Below are positions 16,102 through 24,890 of a stretch of DNA of 64,000 nucleotides, in pieces (the first letter of the stretch is position 1; every line of letters starts with the position of its first letter). Under the pieces are notes generated by a model, which was not told where the DNA came from, made no database searches, and saw only the letters and a list, made by a program, of their open reading frames with translations. The stretch lies in contig NZ_CP012099.1 in assembly GCF_001182785.1 (NCBI RefSeq), forward strand, positions 612,501-676,500, given 5' to 3'. Origin of the DNA: Bacillus thuringiensis (GTDB lineage: Bacteria; Bacillota; Bacilli; Bacillales; Bacillaceae_G). Made by a program: the position numbers and the translations under genes.

Positions 16102-17292
16102 ATGTCTAGTAAAACACTTGCGAAATTTTTAGAAGAAAATTTAGAGGATTTAAAATCAAAGGGGCTTTATAACGTAATTGATCCGCTTGAGAGTTCGAAT
16201 GGACCAATCATTACAATTGGCGGAAAAGAATATATTAACTTATCTTCAAACAACTATCTTGGATTAGCAACAGATAGCCGTTTGCAAGAAGCAGCAATTG
16301 GTGCTATTCATAAGTACGGTGTTGGAGCAGGGGCTGTTCGTACAATTAACGGTACTTTAGATTTGCATATTAAGTTAGAAGAAACAATTGCAAAGTTTAA
16401 ACATACAGAAGCAGCGATTGCTTATCAATCAGGATTTAACTGTAATATGGCAGCGATTTCAGCTGTTATGGATAAAAATGATGCGATTCTTTCAGACGAA
16501 TTAAATCATGCATCTATTATTGACGGTAGTCGTCTATCAAAAGCAAAAATTATTGTTTATAAACATTCTGATATGGAAGATTTACGCCAAAAAGCAATCG
16601 CGGCGAAAGAATCAGGTCTTTATAATAAATTAATGGTAATTACAGACGGTGTTTTCTCAATGGATGGAGATGTTGCAAAACTACCAGAAATTGTTGAGAT
16701 TGCAGAAGAGTTAGATTTAATGACATACGTAGATGATGCACACGGTTCAGGTGTACTTGGAAAAGGTGCAGGAACTGTAAAGCACTTCGGTCTTTCTGAT
16801 AAAGTTGATTTCCAAATTGGTACATTATCAAAAGCAATTGGGGTAATTGGTGGATATGTAGCAGGGAAACAAAACTTAATTGACTGGTTAAAAGTTCGTT
16901 CACGTCCATTCTTATTCTCTACAGCATTAACACCAGCTGATGCGGCAGCTTGCATGAGATCAATTGAAATCTTAATGGAAAGCACAGAGTTACATGATCG
17001 TCTATGGGAAAACGGTCGCTATTTAAAACAAGGGTTAAAAGAACTTGGCTTTAACATTGGGGAAAGTGAAACGCCAATTACACCTTGTATTATTGGGGAC
17101 GAAGTATTAACACAAGAATTTAGTAAACGTCTAAATGAAGAAGGCGTATACGCAAAATCTATCGTGTTCCCAACTGTAGCAAAAGGAACAGGTCGTGTTC
17201 GTAATATGCCTACAGCAGCTCATACGAAAGAAATGTTAGATGAAGCAATTCGTAAGTATGAAAAAGTAGGGAAAGAAATGGGCATCATTTAA
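16102..17292 (+). CDS. kbl: Glycine C-acetyltransferase (2-amino-3-ketobutyrate CoA ligase)
   Basis: A 396-aa PLP enzyme of the alpha-oxoamine synthase family. It cleaves 2-amino-3-ketobutyrate with CoA to glycine and acetyl-CoA, the second step of threonine breakdown. Visible are [16 protein letters not shown], the HASIIDG loop, [15 protein letters not shown] and the PLP lysine in [12 protein letters not shown] (around residue 240). An upstream in-frame ATG at 16087 overlaps the Shine-Dalgarno GGGAGG; ATG 16102 is correctly spaced. The next gene, tdh, supplies the substrate, which separates this from BioF-type paralogues. Confidence 0.92.
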   Translation: MSSKTLAKFLEENLEDLKSKGLYNVIDPLESSNGPIITIGGKEYINLSSNNYLGLATDSRLQEAAIGAIHKYGVGAGAVRTINGTLDLHIKLEETIAKFKHTEAAIAYQSGFNCNMAAISAVMDKNDAILSDELNHASIIDGSRLSKAKIIVYKHSDMEDLRQKAIAAKESGLYNKLMVITDGVFSMDGDVAKLPEIVEIAEELDLMTYVDDAHGSGVLGKGAGTVKHFGLSDKVDFQIGTLSKAIGVIGGYVAGKQNLIDWLKVRSRPFLFSTALTPADAAACMRSIEILMESTELHDRLWENGRYLKQGLKELGFNIGESETPITPCIIGDEVLTQEFSKRLNEEGVYAKSIVFPTVAKGTGRVRNMPTAAHTKEMLDEAIRKYEKVGKEMGII

Positions 17293-17336
17293 GTAACGAC
17301 ATCTTTTGAATAGCTTGCAAATGAGGAGTGGGGAAA

Positions 17337-18302
17337 ATGAAAAAAATTCTAGTAACCGGTTCTTTAGGGCAAATTGGTTCTGAACTAGTAATGAAACTTC
17401 GTGATGTATACGGCGCATCAAATGTTATTGCAACAGATATTCGTGAAACAGATAGTGAAGTAGTAACGTCTGGTCCATTTGAAACATTAGATGTAACAGA
17501 TGGACAAAAATTACATGATATCGCAAAGCGTAATGAAGTAGATACAATTATTCATTTAGCAGCTTTACTTTCAGCAACAGCAGAAAAAAATCCGTTATTT
17601 GCATGGAATTTAAATATGGGTGGACTTGTAAATGCTCTAGAAGCAGCTCGTGAATTAAACTGTAAGTTCTTCACGCCAAGTTCTATCGGTGCATTCGGTC
17701 CATCGACGCCAAAAGATAATACACCGCAAGATACAATTCAGCGTCCTACTACGATGTATGGGGTAAACAAAGTAGCAGGAGAATTACTATGTGATTATTA
17801 TTATCAAAAGTTTGGTGTAGATACGCGCGGTGTCCGTTTCCCAGGTTTAATTTCTTATGTAGCTCCTCCAGGAGGCGGAACGACTGATTATGCCGTTGAA
17901 ATTTACTATGAGGCGATTAAAAAAGGTGTATACACCTCATACATTGCAGAAGGAACATATATGGACATGATGTATATGCCTGATGCTTTACAAGCGATCA
18001 TTTCATTAATGGAAGCTGATCCAAGTAAGCTAGTGCATAGAAATGCATTTAACATTACAGCAATGAGCTTCGAGCCAGAGCAAATTGCAGCGTCAATTCG
18101 TAAACACATTCCGACGTTTACAATGGATTATGCAGTAGATCCAGCTCGTCAAACAATCGCTGATAGCTGGCCAAACTCTATTGACGCAACAGCAGCAATG
18201 AAAGAGTGGGGCTTCAAAGCAGAATACGATTTAGATAAAATGACAACTGACATGCTGGCTAAGTTAAAAAAAAAGCTTGCAGCTGAGTTAGTGATGAATT
18301 AA
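17337..18302 (+). CDS. tdh: L-threonine 3-dehydrogenase, NAD-dependent epimerase-like (SDR) type
   Basis: A 321-aa extended short-chain dehydrogenase. The N-terminal NAD motif is [14 protein letters not shown], then the active-site region SSIGAFGP and the YGVNKVAGE motif (YxxxK). This is the nucleotide-sugar epimerase-like threonine dehydrogenase rather than the zinc-dependent form. It oxidises threonine to 2-amino-3-ketobutyrate for the upstream kbl. GTG 17328 is open, but ATG 17337 follows GAGGAGTGGGG. Gap to kbl is 44 bp and the two share the upstream cre sites. A terminator follows. Confidence 0.9.
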   Translation: MKKILVTGSLGQIGSELVMKLRDVYGASNVIATDIRETDSEVVTSGPFETLDVTDGQKLHDIAKRNEVDTIIHLAALLSATAEKNPLFAWNLNMGGLVNALEAARELNCKFFTPSSIGAFGPSTPKDNTPQDTIQRPTTMYGVNKVAGELLCDYYYQKFGVDTRGVRFPGLISYVAPPGGGTTDYAVEIYYEAIKKGVYTSYIAEGTYMDMMYMPDALQAIISLMEADPSKLVHRNAFNITAMSFEPEQIAASIRKHIPTFTMDYAVDPARQTIADSWPNSIDATAAMKEWGFKAEYDLDKMTTDMLAKLKKKLAAELVMN

Positions 18303-18310
18303 TAGGAAGG

Positions 18311-18340
18311 GTCGATTCTTAGGAATCGACTCTTTTTATT
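18311..18340 (+). terminator. Terminator of kbl-tdh
   Basis: GTCGATTC and GAATCGAC pair around TTAG and are followed by TCTTTTT. Confidence 0.88.
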
Positions 18341-18414
18341 TGTATTTTTGGAATATGCAAATAATTACAAATGTGATAGAATGAGTTAATTTGTGTGTAA
18401 AGGGGAGACAAGGA

Positions 18415-18957
18415 ATGGAGAAATGGGAGTTAGCAAAGGAAATTTACAATACGTCACGTTTAACGGGAACATTTAAACTTCGATCAGGACAAGTATCAAA
18501 TCAATACTTTGATAAGTACTTATTTGAATCTAATCCAGTACTGTTATTAGAAATTACTAAACAGTTGAAAGAGCTCATTCCTCCTGATACAGAAGCACTC
18601 GCTGGTTTAGAGATGGGAGGAATTCCAGTAGCAACGGCATTATCTTTACAAACAGGTATACCAGTCGTATTTGTAAGAAAAGAAGCGAAGAAGTACGGCA
18701 CATGTAAGTTGGCAGAGGGTGTTGATATTGCTGGGAAAAATGTTTGTGTTGTTGAAGATGTCATTACGACAGGCGGTCAAATATTATTAAGCACGAAAGA
18801 TTTAAGAGAACTAGGTGCGAAAGTTAATCATGTTCTAGGTGTGATTGAACGAACAAAAGAAGGAAGAGATAACTTATTAGAAGATGGATTGCAGTTGCAC
18901 TCCTTATTTACAATGGATGAGTTAATTGAAGGGGAAATGCAACATGCAAAGAGTTGA
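18415..18957 (+). CDS. Orotate phosphoribosyltransferase-like protein (PyrE paralogue)
   Basis: A 180-aa type I phosphoribosyltransferase. The PRPP loop is VCVVEDVITTGGQIL, and the PyrE-like N-terminus contains TFKLRSGQVSNQYFDKY. EMGGIPVATALSL and VFVRKEAKKYGTCKLAEG (the catalytic loop with the KxYGT stretch) support orotate or a related base as substrate. It lies outside any pyrimidine operon and overlaps a Nudix hydrolase gene by 14 bp. That suggests a salvage or nucleotide-pool role rather than de novo UMP synthesis. ATG 18415 has AGGGGAGACAAGGA upstream; the earlier TTG/GTG-type starts are less likely. Confidence 0.85.
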   Translation: MEKWELAKEIYNTSRLTGTFKLRSGQVSNQYFDKYLFESNPVLLLEITKQLKELIPPDTEALAGLEMGGIPVATALSLQTGIPVVFVRKEAKKYGTCKLAEGVDIAGKNVCVVEDVITTGGQILLSTKDLRELGAKVNHVLGVIERTKEGRDNLLEDGLQLHSLFTMDELIEGEMQHAKS

Positions 18958-19366
18958 TGTCGTATATGCACTAATACATGACGAAGAAACAGATAAAATA
19001 TTAATGGTACATAATGTAGAACAAAACGTTTGGTCATTGCCAGGCGGGGCTGTGGAAAAAGGTGAAATATTAGAGGAAGCACTAATAAGAGAAGTGAAAG
19101 AAGAGACAGGTTTAACTGCTGCGTTAGGTGGACTTGTTGCTATCAATGAAAAATTCTTTGAAGAATCAGGGAATCATGCGCTATTTTTTACATTCCGAGC
19201 AAATGTGGTAAAAGGTGAACTTATTGCGGAAGATGAAGGTGAAATTTCTGCAATAGAGTGGGTGAATCGAACAATTGCGAATGAGCGCTTCCCATACTAT
19301 GACGGAGGATTTGAATCTTTATTAGAAGTAGCCATTCCATACAAGTTTCAACCAGAAATAAAGTAA
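18944..19366 (+). CDS. Nudix hydrolase
   Basis: A 140-aa enzyme with a complete Nudix box, GGAVEKGEILEEALIREVKEETGL, matching GX5EX7REUXEEXGU. Such enzymes hydrolyse nucleoside diphosphates linked to another moiety, often damaged nucleotides. It starts inside the end of the PyrE-like gene (14-bp overlap; Shine-Dalgarno GAAGGGG), so the two are co-translated and probably act on the same nucleotide pool. Substrate unknown. Confidence 0.88.
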   Translation: MQRVDVVYALIHDEETDKILMVHNVEQNVWSLPGGAVEKGEILEEALIREVKEETGLTAALGGLVAINEKFFEESGNHALFFTFRANVVKGELIAEDEGEISAIEWVNRTIANERFPYYDGGFESLLEVAIPYKFQPEIK

Positions 19367-19376
19367 TTGAACGAAA

Positions 19377-19404
19377 AAATAGGAGCCACAAGGCTCCTAT
19401 TTTC
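19377..19404. terminator. Bidirectional terminator between Nudix and VWA genes
   Basis: AGGAGCC pairs with GGCTCCT, with AAAAT before and TTTTC after. Confidence 0.8.
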
Positions 19405-21287
19405 TATTCAATCGTCTTCAGTAATAGTTTTTTCAGCAATGGTTTAATCTTCAATCGTAAATCTTCAGCATGATTTGCAACTAAGAAGTGATGGTTATAA
19501 ATGTTTTTCATCAATTGATAAGTTGCTTCTTTCGCTTCGCCTTCTTCGATGAAGATACCGATTACTTCTATACCACTTTTACGCGCGAGTTTAACAGCTT
19601 CATGCGTATCTAAAATTCCATCTTGTTGATAGTCGAGCGCAGAAGGCTCACCGTCTGTGAAGACTAGTAAGAATTTGTGTTTCTCAGGTCTTTTGGCAAG
19701 CTTTTCAGAAACGATACGAATAATATATCCGTCGCGGTTATCTTCTTCTTCACGAAGTTGCATAATTTCTGGACCAACGTTTGGTAACGTTGAGTTTTTA
19801 TAATTTACAACTTCATGGATAACGTTCGGCTTATCTTCAGGTTTAGCGCTAGAGGCATCTTCCCAAAATCCGCTAATAGCGTGCGGGATTTTTAAAGATT
19901 TTAAAGCTTCATGGAATAGTACAACACTCTTCTTCGTCTCTTCCATTTTGTTATACATAGAACCAGAACAGTCAACTAACAGTTGGAATGCAACATCGAG
20001 TTCTTGTGACTCTTGTCCTTTTTTATAAAACATCCGCGGTTGTTTTTCGGTATAAATACGAAGGAATTTCTTACGAAGTCTTCCGTAATATTTATCACTA
20101 TTCGCATTCGTTTTATTTTCAATCGTTTTTTCGATAATTTTCTTTAATTCTTTTACATCTTTATTGACGACTGATTTGATAGCTTGGTAATCTTTTTTCT
20201 CATCAATATTTACTTTGCGAGCTTCTTTAAATGTATGAGAAGCACCTACATTATACTTCCCATATGCACCGTCGTGCTGGCTAGAAGCGTGTGAAGCCCT
20301 TGCTTCTTCTGTATCAGCGCCATCAAAGTTGGATTGTGTACTTTTTTGAGAAGTACCTTGTACAGAACCAAGTGCCTGGTCGCCATCTTCTGATTCACGA
20401 GCAGTATCGCCCATCATGTTTGTTTTTGTTCCGCTTTCTAATTCAAAGCGTAAAAAGTTTTCGTTTTCGTTATTTTTATTTTCACGATGCCATGTGGAGA
20501 AACTTTCATCCATTTTGTTTTTATTTTCATCGTCATCTATAAGCTGCGTATCATCATTTGCTAAATCTTCGACGCGACAGTTCTTTTCGTCTGCAAGAAC
20601 AGATAAGTAAAGTGGAGCATGTCCGAAATAGTTGTTAAGCATATCACTTTCAAGAAGCGCCTCTAAGCGATAGCGAATTTTCTCAACGATATACATAATA
20701 TCTTCTGTATTACGTGCTTGGAATGTTTCATGTAAAATCGCTTCAATTTGCTCAAAATATTCATTATTAAACATTTCATATTTATCGCTCGTTAATGAAA
20801 GATAGCATAGGCAAAATAGACGATCACCGTGATAATTACGAACGCGGTTTATTTCATTTTGAGAGCCGAAATAATTGCGGTACATTTCTTTTCGGCGTTT
20901 AAAAATATGTTTCGTGCCAGGACGTAAGTTCTTTACGATTTCCTCAACGCGTAAATCTTCTAATAGAACAAATAATTGTGTTAAAAACTTTTTTAGGGGC
21001 GATTCTTGCAATTCAATCGCATACGAACGAATTAAAGTCATGTCCGAGTAATGTTTATTACCAAGTGCTTTTAAGAACACTTCGCTTTTTAATCCGATTA
21101 CTGTATCTTCTTCTTTTCGATCATCCCAAAAGTGACTAATGACAACTTTCTTTTCAATTTCGTCGTAGTATGCTTTATAGCCGTATTCAAGATAGGCATC
21201 GTCTTCTTTTAGAAGGGCATACATTAAGTTTTCCATTTGTAGAAACAGCGACGCATCAATTTTTTTGTCACTAAAAATTTGTCTCAT
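19404..21287 (-). CDS. Von Willebrand factor A-domain protein, partner of MoxR ATPase (CobT/NorD-like)
   Basis: A 627-aa soluble protein. The N-terminal half is mostly helical without a recognised domain. The centre (about 260-350) is low-complexity, Ser/Glu/Asp/Asn-rich. The C-terminal third is a VWA domain with MIDAS residues in LLVDCSGSMYNK (DxSxS) and the second site LLVFTDGEPSALD. This layout resembles CobT/NorD, which pair with MoxR-type AAA+ ATPases to remodel or load cofactors into target enzymes. It is encoded 3 bp after the ATPase gene. No target metalloenzyme gene lies beside it. Confidence 0.82.
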   Translation of the reverse strand: MRQIFSDKKIDASLFLQMENLMYALLKEDDAYLEYGYKAYYDEIEKKVVISHFWDDRKEEDTVIGLKSEVFLKALGNKHYSDMTLIRSYAIELQESPLKKFLTQLFVLLEDLRVEEIVKNLRPGTKHIFKRRKEMYRNYFGSQNEINRVRNYHGDRLFCLCYLSLTSDKYEMFNNEYFEQIEAILHETFQARNTEDIMYIVEKIRYRLEALLESDMLNNYFGHAPLYLSVLADEKNCRVEDLANDDTQLIDDDENKNKMDESFSTWHRENKNNENENFLRFELESGTKTNMMGDTARESEDGDQALGSVQGTSQKSTQSNFDGADTEEARASHASSQHDGAYGKYNVGASHTFKEARKVNIDEKKDYQAIKSVVNKDVKELKKIIEKTIENKTNANSDKYYGRLRKKFLRIYTEKQPRMFYKKGQESQELDVAFQLLVDCSGSMYNKMEETKKSVVLFHEALKSLKIPHAISGFWEDASSAKPEDKPNVIHEVVNYKNSTLPNVGPEIMQLREEEDNRDGYIIRIVSEKLAKRPEKHKFLLVFTDGEPSALDYQQDGILDTHEAVKLARKSGIEVIGIFIEEGEAKEATYQLMKNIYNHHFLVANHAEDLRLKIKPLLKKLLLKTIE

Positions 21288-21290
21288 AAA

Positions 21291-22184
21291 TTATCCCTCA
21301 AAGAAATAACTTTCTGCTAATTCACGGACAGTCATTTGTTCTGTTTCATCATTAAGTTTTGCAATTATGCTTCGTTCAATAGCGCGCATAACAGGAATAT
21401 ATACACCTAAATCACATGCGTCGATAATACCACGAATACTTGCTGCTTCTTCACTTACACGTCCATCGCGAGCTAAAGGCATAAGGTCGCTTGCAAATGC
21501 AACAAACTTTTCAATTGTTGCAACATCATTTAATTTTGATTCTGCTAATAATAGTTCTTTTAATGTGTCACCTTGAATGTAAGGAACTTCAATAATAACG
21601 AAACGGTTTTTTAATGCTTCATTTAGTTCACTTGTTCCAACGTAACCTTCGTTAATCGCAGCAATTACACGGTATTCGTCATCACCGTATACAACCTCTT
21701 GTGTAAATGGGTTTGTGATCATTTTACGGTAATCTAATGCGCCGTGAAGTAGCGGTAAAGTTTCAGGTTTTGCCATATTGATTTCGTCAATATATAGGAA
21801 GTGACCGTTCTTCATTGCTTTCATAAGAGGACCGTTAACGAATGAAACTTCAGATGCACCATCTTTCGTTTGTAGTGTGTTGTATCCTAAAATACCTTCT
21901 ACATCTAAGTCGACAGAGCAGTTAATGCTATGCATTGGTTTTTGGAATAAAGAAGAAAGTGTTTCCGCTAGTACTGTTTTACCACTACCAGTCGGTCCTT
22001 TTAATAGAATGTTCTTGCCAAGAAGAAGTGCTGTAATCGCATCTTCGATAATGCTATTATCAGATGCTTTATATATTTTAGTACCGATTAAATGAGCATT
22101 TTCACCAGCTTCTTGTTTATTCTTTTCATGAATCGTAGAAAGCTGTTGTTTTAAATCAGCATGTATATGAAATTGTTCTAACAT
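21291..22184 (-). CDS. MoxR-family AAA+ ATPase
   Basis: A 297-aa AAA+ ATPase of the MoxR/CbbQ/NirQ type. Walker A is LLKGPTGSGKTVLAE, Walker B is HFLYIDEINMAKPETLPLLHGALD, and sensor/arginine-finger regions follow (VIAAINEGYVGTSELNEALKNRF). The open frame extends 36 codons upstream, but ATG 22184 follows AGGTGGG and begins the conserved part (MLEQFHIHADLK). It forms an operon with the VWA protein. MoxR/VWA pairs act as chaperones or activators of protein complexes; the client here is unknown. Confidence 0.88.
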   Translation of the reverse strand: MLEQFHIHADLKQQLSTIHEKNKQEAGENAHLIGTKIYKASDNSIIEDAITALLLGKNILLKGPTGSGKTVLAETLSSLFQKPMHSINCSVDLDVEGILGYNTLQTKDGASEVSFVNGPLMKAMKNGHFLYIDEINMAKPETLPLLHGALDYRKMITNPFTQEVVYGDDEYRVIAAINEGYVGTSELNEALKNRFVIIEVPYIQGDTLKELLLAESKLNDVATIEKFVAFASDLMPLARDGRVSEEAASIRGIIDACDLGVYIPVMRAIERSIIAKLNDETEQMTVRELAESYFFEG

Positions 22185-22311
22185 GTATTTCCCACCTAAC
22201 ATTATTTTCATAAAGTAATACATCTTATGATAACTTGTTTTAATATGGTATGCAAAGAAAAGGAAGGAGGATAAAGGGAAAAGAAAAAGCAATCAAGATG
22301 AAGTTGATTGC

Positions 22312-23841
22312 CTACAGTAAAGGAGAAATGAGCCTCATGAAAGACTCCAATATGCGTTTTTTTATACTTCTTTTTTGGAAAGAGTTCCATTTAATTTCAG
22401 TTGAGTGTTTAAAATCTTCTTCAAAATCACGTTTAATATCGTGAACTGTTTTTGATTCATAAAGTACGCTAATAATTTCGTAATTCAATTCAAAGCTACG
22501 TACATCCATGTTCGCTGTTCCAATAGTTGCAATTGTATCATCAACGAGTACAATTTTTGCATGCATAAAACCATCTTTATAACTGTAAATAGAAGCACCA
22601 GCTTTTAAAAGCGGAGTGAAATAGGATTGAGATGCTTGATCACTAATGATGCTATCACTTTTACCTGGATATAAAATCCGTACATCTATTCCGGCAATTG
22701 CACTTAAGCGTAATAATGTTAAAGTTTCTTGGTCTGGAATAAAGTAGGGTGTAGCGATCCAAATGGATTTTTTTGCAGAGCCCATAACAGCTAATAATGT
22801 ATTACGAATACTTTTATCATCGGAGCTTGGTCCGCTTGCTACGATTTGAACAGCACCTTCTGCATTTGAAATCTCTTTACCTGGGAAGTATTGTCTATTC
22901 ATGAATTGATCCCAGGAATAAGTATTTAAACCACTAGAGGCATAGAGCCAGTCTTCTAGAAAGATTGCTTGTAATTTATATAATGCTTTTCCTTCTATTT
23001 TTAAATGACTGTCACGCCAAACGGGAAATTTCTTTGAACGGCCAAGATATTCATCACCGACATTGAGTCCTCCGGTAAAACCAATTTCTCCATCTACAAT
23101 AACGATTTTTCGATGATTACGATAATTGACAGTTTCAAGTAACCAAGCTGAAAAAATAGGGTCAAATTCTACAATTTCAATCCCAGCTTCTTTCATAGGT
23201 TGCAAAAATCGTCTTCTTAACGTGTTACTTCCAAGACCATCATAAAGGAAGCGTATAATAACACCATCTTTTGCTTTTTGTATTAAAGCATCTCGAACTT
23301 TTGTACCAATTTCATCAGATTTATAAATGTAGTATTGAATATGTATATGATGTTTTGCCTGCTCTATAGCTCGCAAAATTTCTGAAAATGTTTGATCTCC
23401 GTTTGTTAAAAGTTTTGTAGTTGTTTTATCTGCGGCAGGACCGCCTCCAAATTTTTGTATGACTTCTGTTAAATGTAGGGAACGTTCATTTAGTGGGACT
23501 GTGAGTAATAACTCTAGTCTTCTTCCTTCTAATATTTCACGGAATAATTTTCTTTGTTCTTCTGAACGATGGAGATGTTTTTTTCTTCTCCAGCGGCTGC
23601 GCCCGAAAATAGCGTATAAAAGCACACCTATAATAGGAAGAAGTGCTAATACTAAAAACCATGCCAATGTGCTTTGTGGAGATCTATTTTCTATAAAGAT
23701 AACGAATGAAATTCCTACGATTGTGATGGACCATAGAGCACCGACAAATGTATATAACGAAATATACGATGTATTTAATAGGAACAGAACGATAGATACA
23801 ATTGTAAATATTAATAGTAACTGAACGATAGGCTTCTTCAT
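22312..23841 (-). CDS. cls: Cardiolipin synthase
   Basis: A 509-aa phospholipase-D-superfamily membrane enzyme joining two phosphatidylglycerols into cardiolipin. Two N-terminal TM segments (about residues 5-25 and 35-75) include the PLDNc-type ENRSPQSTLAWFLVLALLP. Two HKD motifs follow: HRKIVIVDGEIGFTGG and HAKIVLVDDTIATIGTAN. Length is standard for bacterial Cls. The start follows AGGGGA. It is a single gene; a paralogue elsewhere in the genome would be usual for this group. Confidence 0.92.
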   Translation of the reverse strand: MKKPIVQLLLIFTIVSIVLFLLNTSYISLYTFVGALWSITIVGISFVIFIENRSPQSTLAWFLVLALLPIIGVLLYAIFGRSRWRRKKHLHRSEEQRKLFREILEGRRLELLLTVPLNERSLHLTEVIQKFGGGPAADKTTTKLLTNGDQTFSEILRAIEQAKHHIHIQYYIYKSDEIGTKVRDALIQKAKDGVIIRFLYDGLGSNTLRRRFLQPMKEAGIEIVEFDPIFSAWLLETVNYRNHRKIVIVDGEIGFTGGLNVGDEYLGRSKKFPVWRDSHLKIEGKALYKLQAIFLEDWLYASSGLNTYSWDQFMNRQYFPGKEISNAEGAVQIVASGPSSDDKSIRNTLLAVMGSAKKSIWIATPYFIPDQETLTLLRLSAIAGIDVRILYPGKSDSIISDQASQSYFTPLLKAGASIYSYKDGFMHAKIVLVDDTIATIGTANMDVRSFELNYEIISVLYESKTVHDIKRDFEEDFKHSTEIKWNSFQKRSIKKRILESFMRLISPLL

Positions 23842-24054
23842 TTCTATATAATTCCCCTAATCTTTTTTCAATATAGACTTCCTAAATAGAAGATGTAATA
23901 TGACATCTTTATTATAAGGTGTTTTGCTTTTTTTACAAAATATAGACATTTCACCTATACTTTCCGCATTTGTCCTACATACAGTGTACTATCACATTTT
24001 TATCCCACTCTTAATGCATATGAAAATGAAAAAATCGAAAAGGAGCGGAGAAAC

Positions 24055-24408
24055 ATGAATTATATAGAAAATAATGGATTGTACTATCGGAATCATCACC
24101 ATGGAGGACACAATCATGGTGGGCACAATCATAACGGCGGACAGCATCACCATGGAGGACACAATCACTATGATCATCATCATCATCACGGAGGCGGCTG
24201 GGGCTGGGGTGGTAGTTCATGGGGAGGCGGATTTTTCCCTGGAAGCTTTGCAGGAGGAGTGTTAGGCGGACTGACAGCTGGTGCATTAACAGGTACAACA
24301 AGTGGAGGGTATTATCCAGCTCCATATCCAGTAACTTATCCGTCACCATACCCTGTAGCGTATCCAATGCCATACCCAGGTTATCAGCAAATACCCTATT
24401 CATATTAA
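24055..24408 (+). CDS. His/Gly-rich small protein with a Pro/Tyr-rich tail, function unknown
   Basis: A 117-aa protein in three segments. Residues about 14-47 contain HHHGGHNHGGHNH-type runs with roughly 20 histidines. Residues 48-85 are Gly/Trp-rich and become hydrophobic (FAGGVLGGLTAGALTG). Residues 86-117 are PYP repeats (YPAPYPVTYPSPYPVAYP). The ATG follows AAAAGGAGCGGAG. The composition resembles coat or exosporium proteins of Bacillus spores and metal-binding His-rich proteins. A sigma-E-like -10 (CATACAGT, 23978-23985) lies upstream with an ATA about 18 bp before it, which is weak support for mother-cell expression. A perfect terminator follows. Confidence 0.75.
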   Translation: MNYIENNGLYYRNHHHGGHNHGGHNHNGGQHHHGGHNHYDHHHHHGGGWGWGGSSWGGGFFPGSFAGGVLGGLTAGALTGTTSGGYYPAPYPVTYPSPYPVAYPMPYPGYQQIPYSY

Positions 24409-24443
24409 ACTAAAAAAGAGGCTATCCTCTTTTTTAGTTTAAT
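24404..24443. terminator. Long perfect terminator after the His-rich gene
   Basis: An 18-bp perfect stem (ATTAAACTAAAAAAGAGG and complement) with a CTAT loop. The hairpin begins within the stop codon region of the preceding gene. Confidence 0.9.
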
Positions 24444-24890
24444 ATGGTATTTATTTATAAAATACTTCCAAAATTAAGGTGAAAATATGTTAATATTTTG
24501 TTATTGTAATTCAAAAACATATACATTAATGTAGGTTTTCATATTATTATTCGTGAATAGTTATTTAGTATGGTCTAATTTCTATTTCGTTATTAAAAAA
24601 CAAAGAAACCAGACATGAGTGGACTTATTTGGAAATAAGGCTTGGATAGAGCCACTTAAAGGGATTGCAGTATAATAAGGCACGAGATAATTAGGGAGAT
24701 GAGAAGCTACTAGTTATAATTGAAACAGTATAATATTGCTTTTTATTACAAATAATATTATGTTATTTTAATCGGTCTATTTAAAAAGATAATTTATGTA
24801 ATGGGCTAGTATTAGAAAATGAAATATCTCTATTTCTATGAAGAGAAACAGGTTGTGTTTTAGTCAGATAGGAAGCAAGGAGAGATGCGC
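24444..24890 (+). other. Intergenic region upstream of the GGDEF-EAL gene
   Basis: About 450 bp without a convincing gene. A potentially folded segment at 24616-24659 has an outer stem AGTGG/CCACT, a hairpin CTTATTTGGAAATAAG, and a second hairpin GGCT/AGCC. It does not match a c-di-GMP riboswitch consensus that I know. The rest is AT-rich and presumably holds the promoter of the downstream gene. Confidence 0.4.

Noticed and set aside
24011..24403. 130-aa open frame antisense to the His/Gly-rich gene
   Set aside because: It is a mirror of the low-complexity repeat coding; no Shine-Dalgarno at its start, and the plus-strand gene has a good ribosome site and terminator.
24630..24673. Short frame reading VDLFGNKAWIEPLKGIA upstream of the GGDEF-EAL gene
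   Set aside because: Only about 18 codons with GTG start and no ribosome site; could be a gene remnant but cannot be supported.
24596..24720. c-di-GMP riboswitch upstream of the GGDEF-EAL gene
   Set aside because: The conserved GEMM-I core (GCAAA/GGG with tetraloop-receptor) was not seen and no terminator follows; kept only as a low-confidence structured segment.
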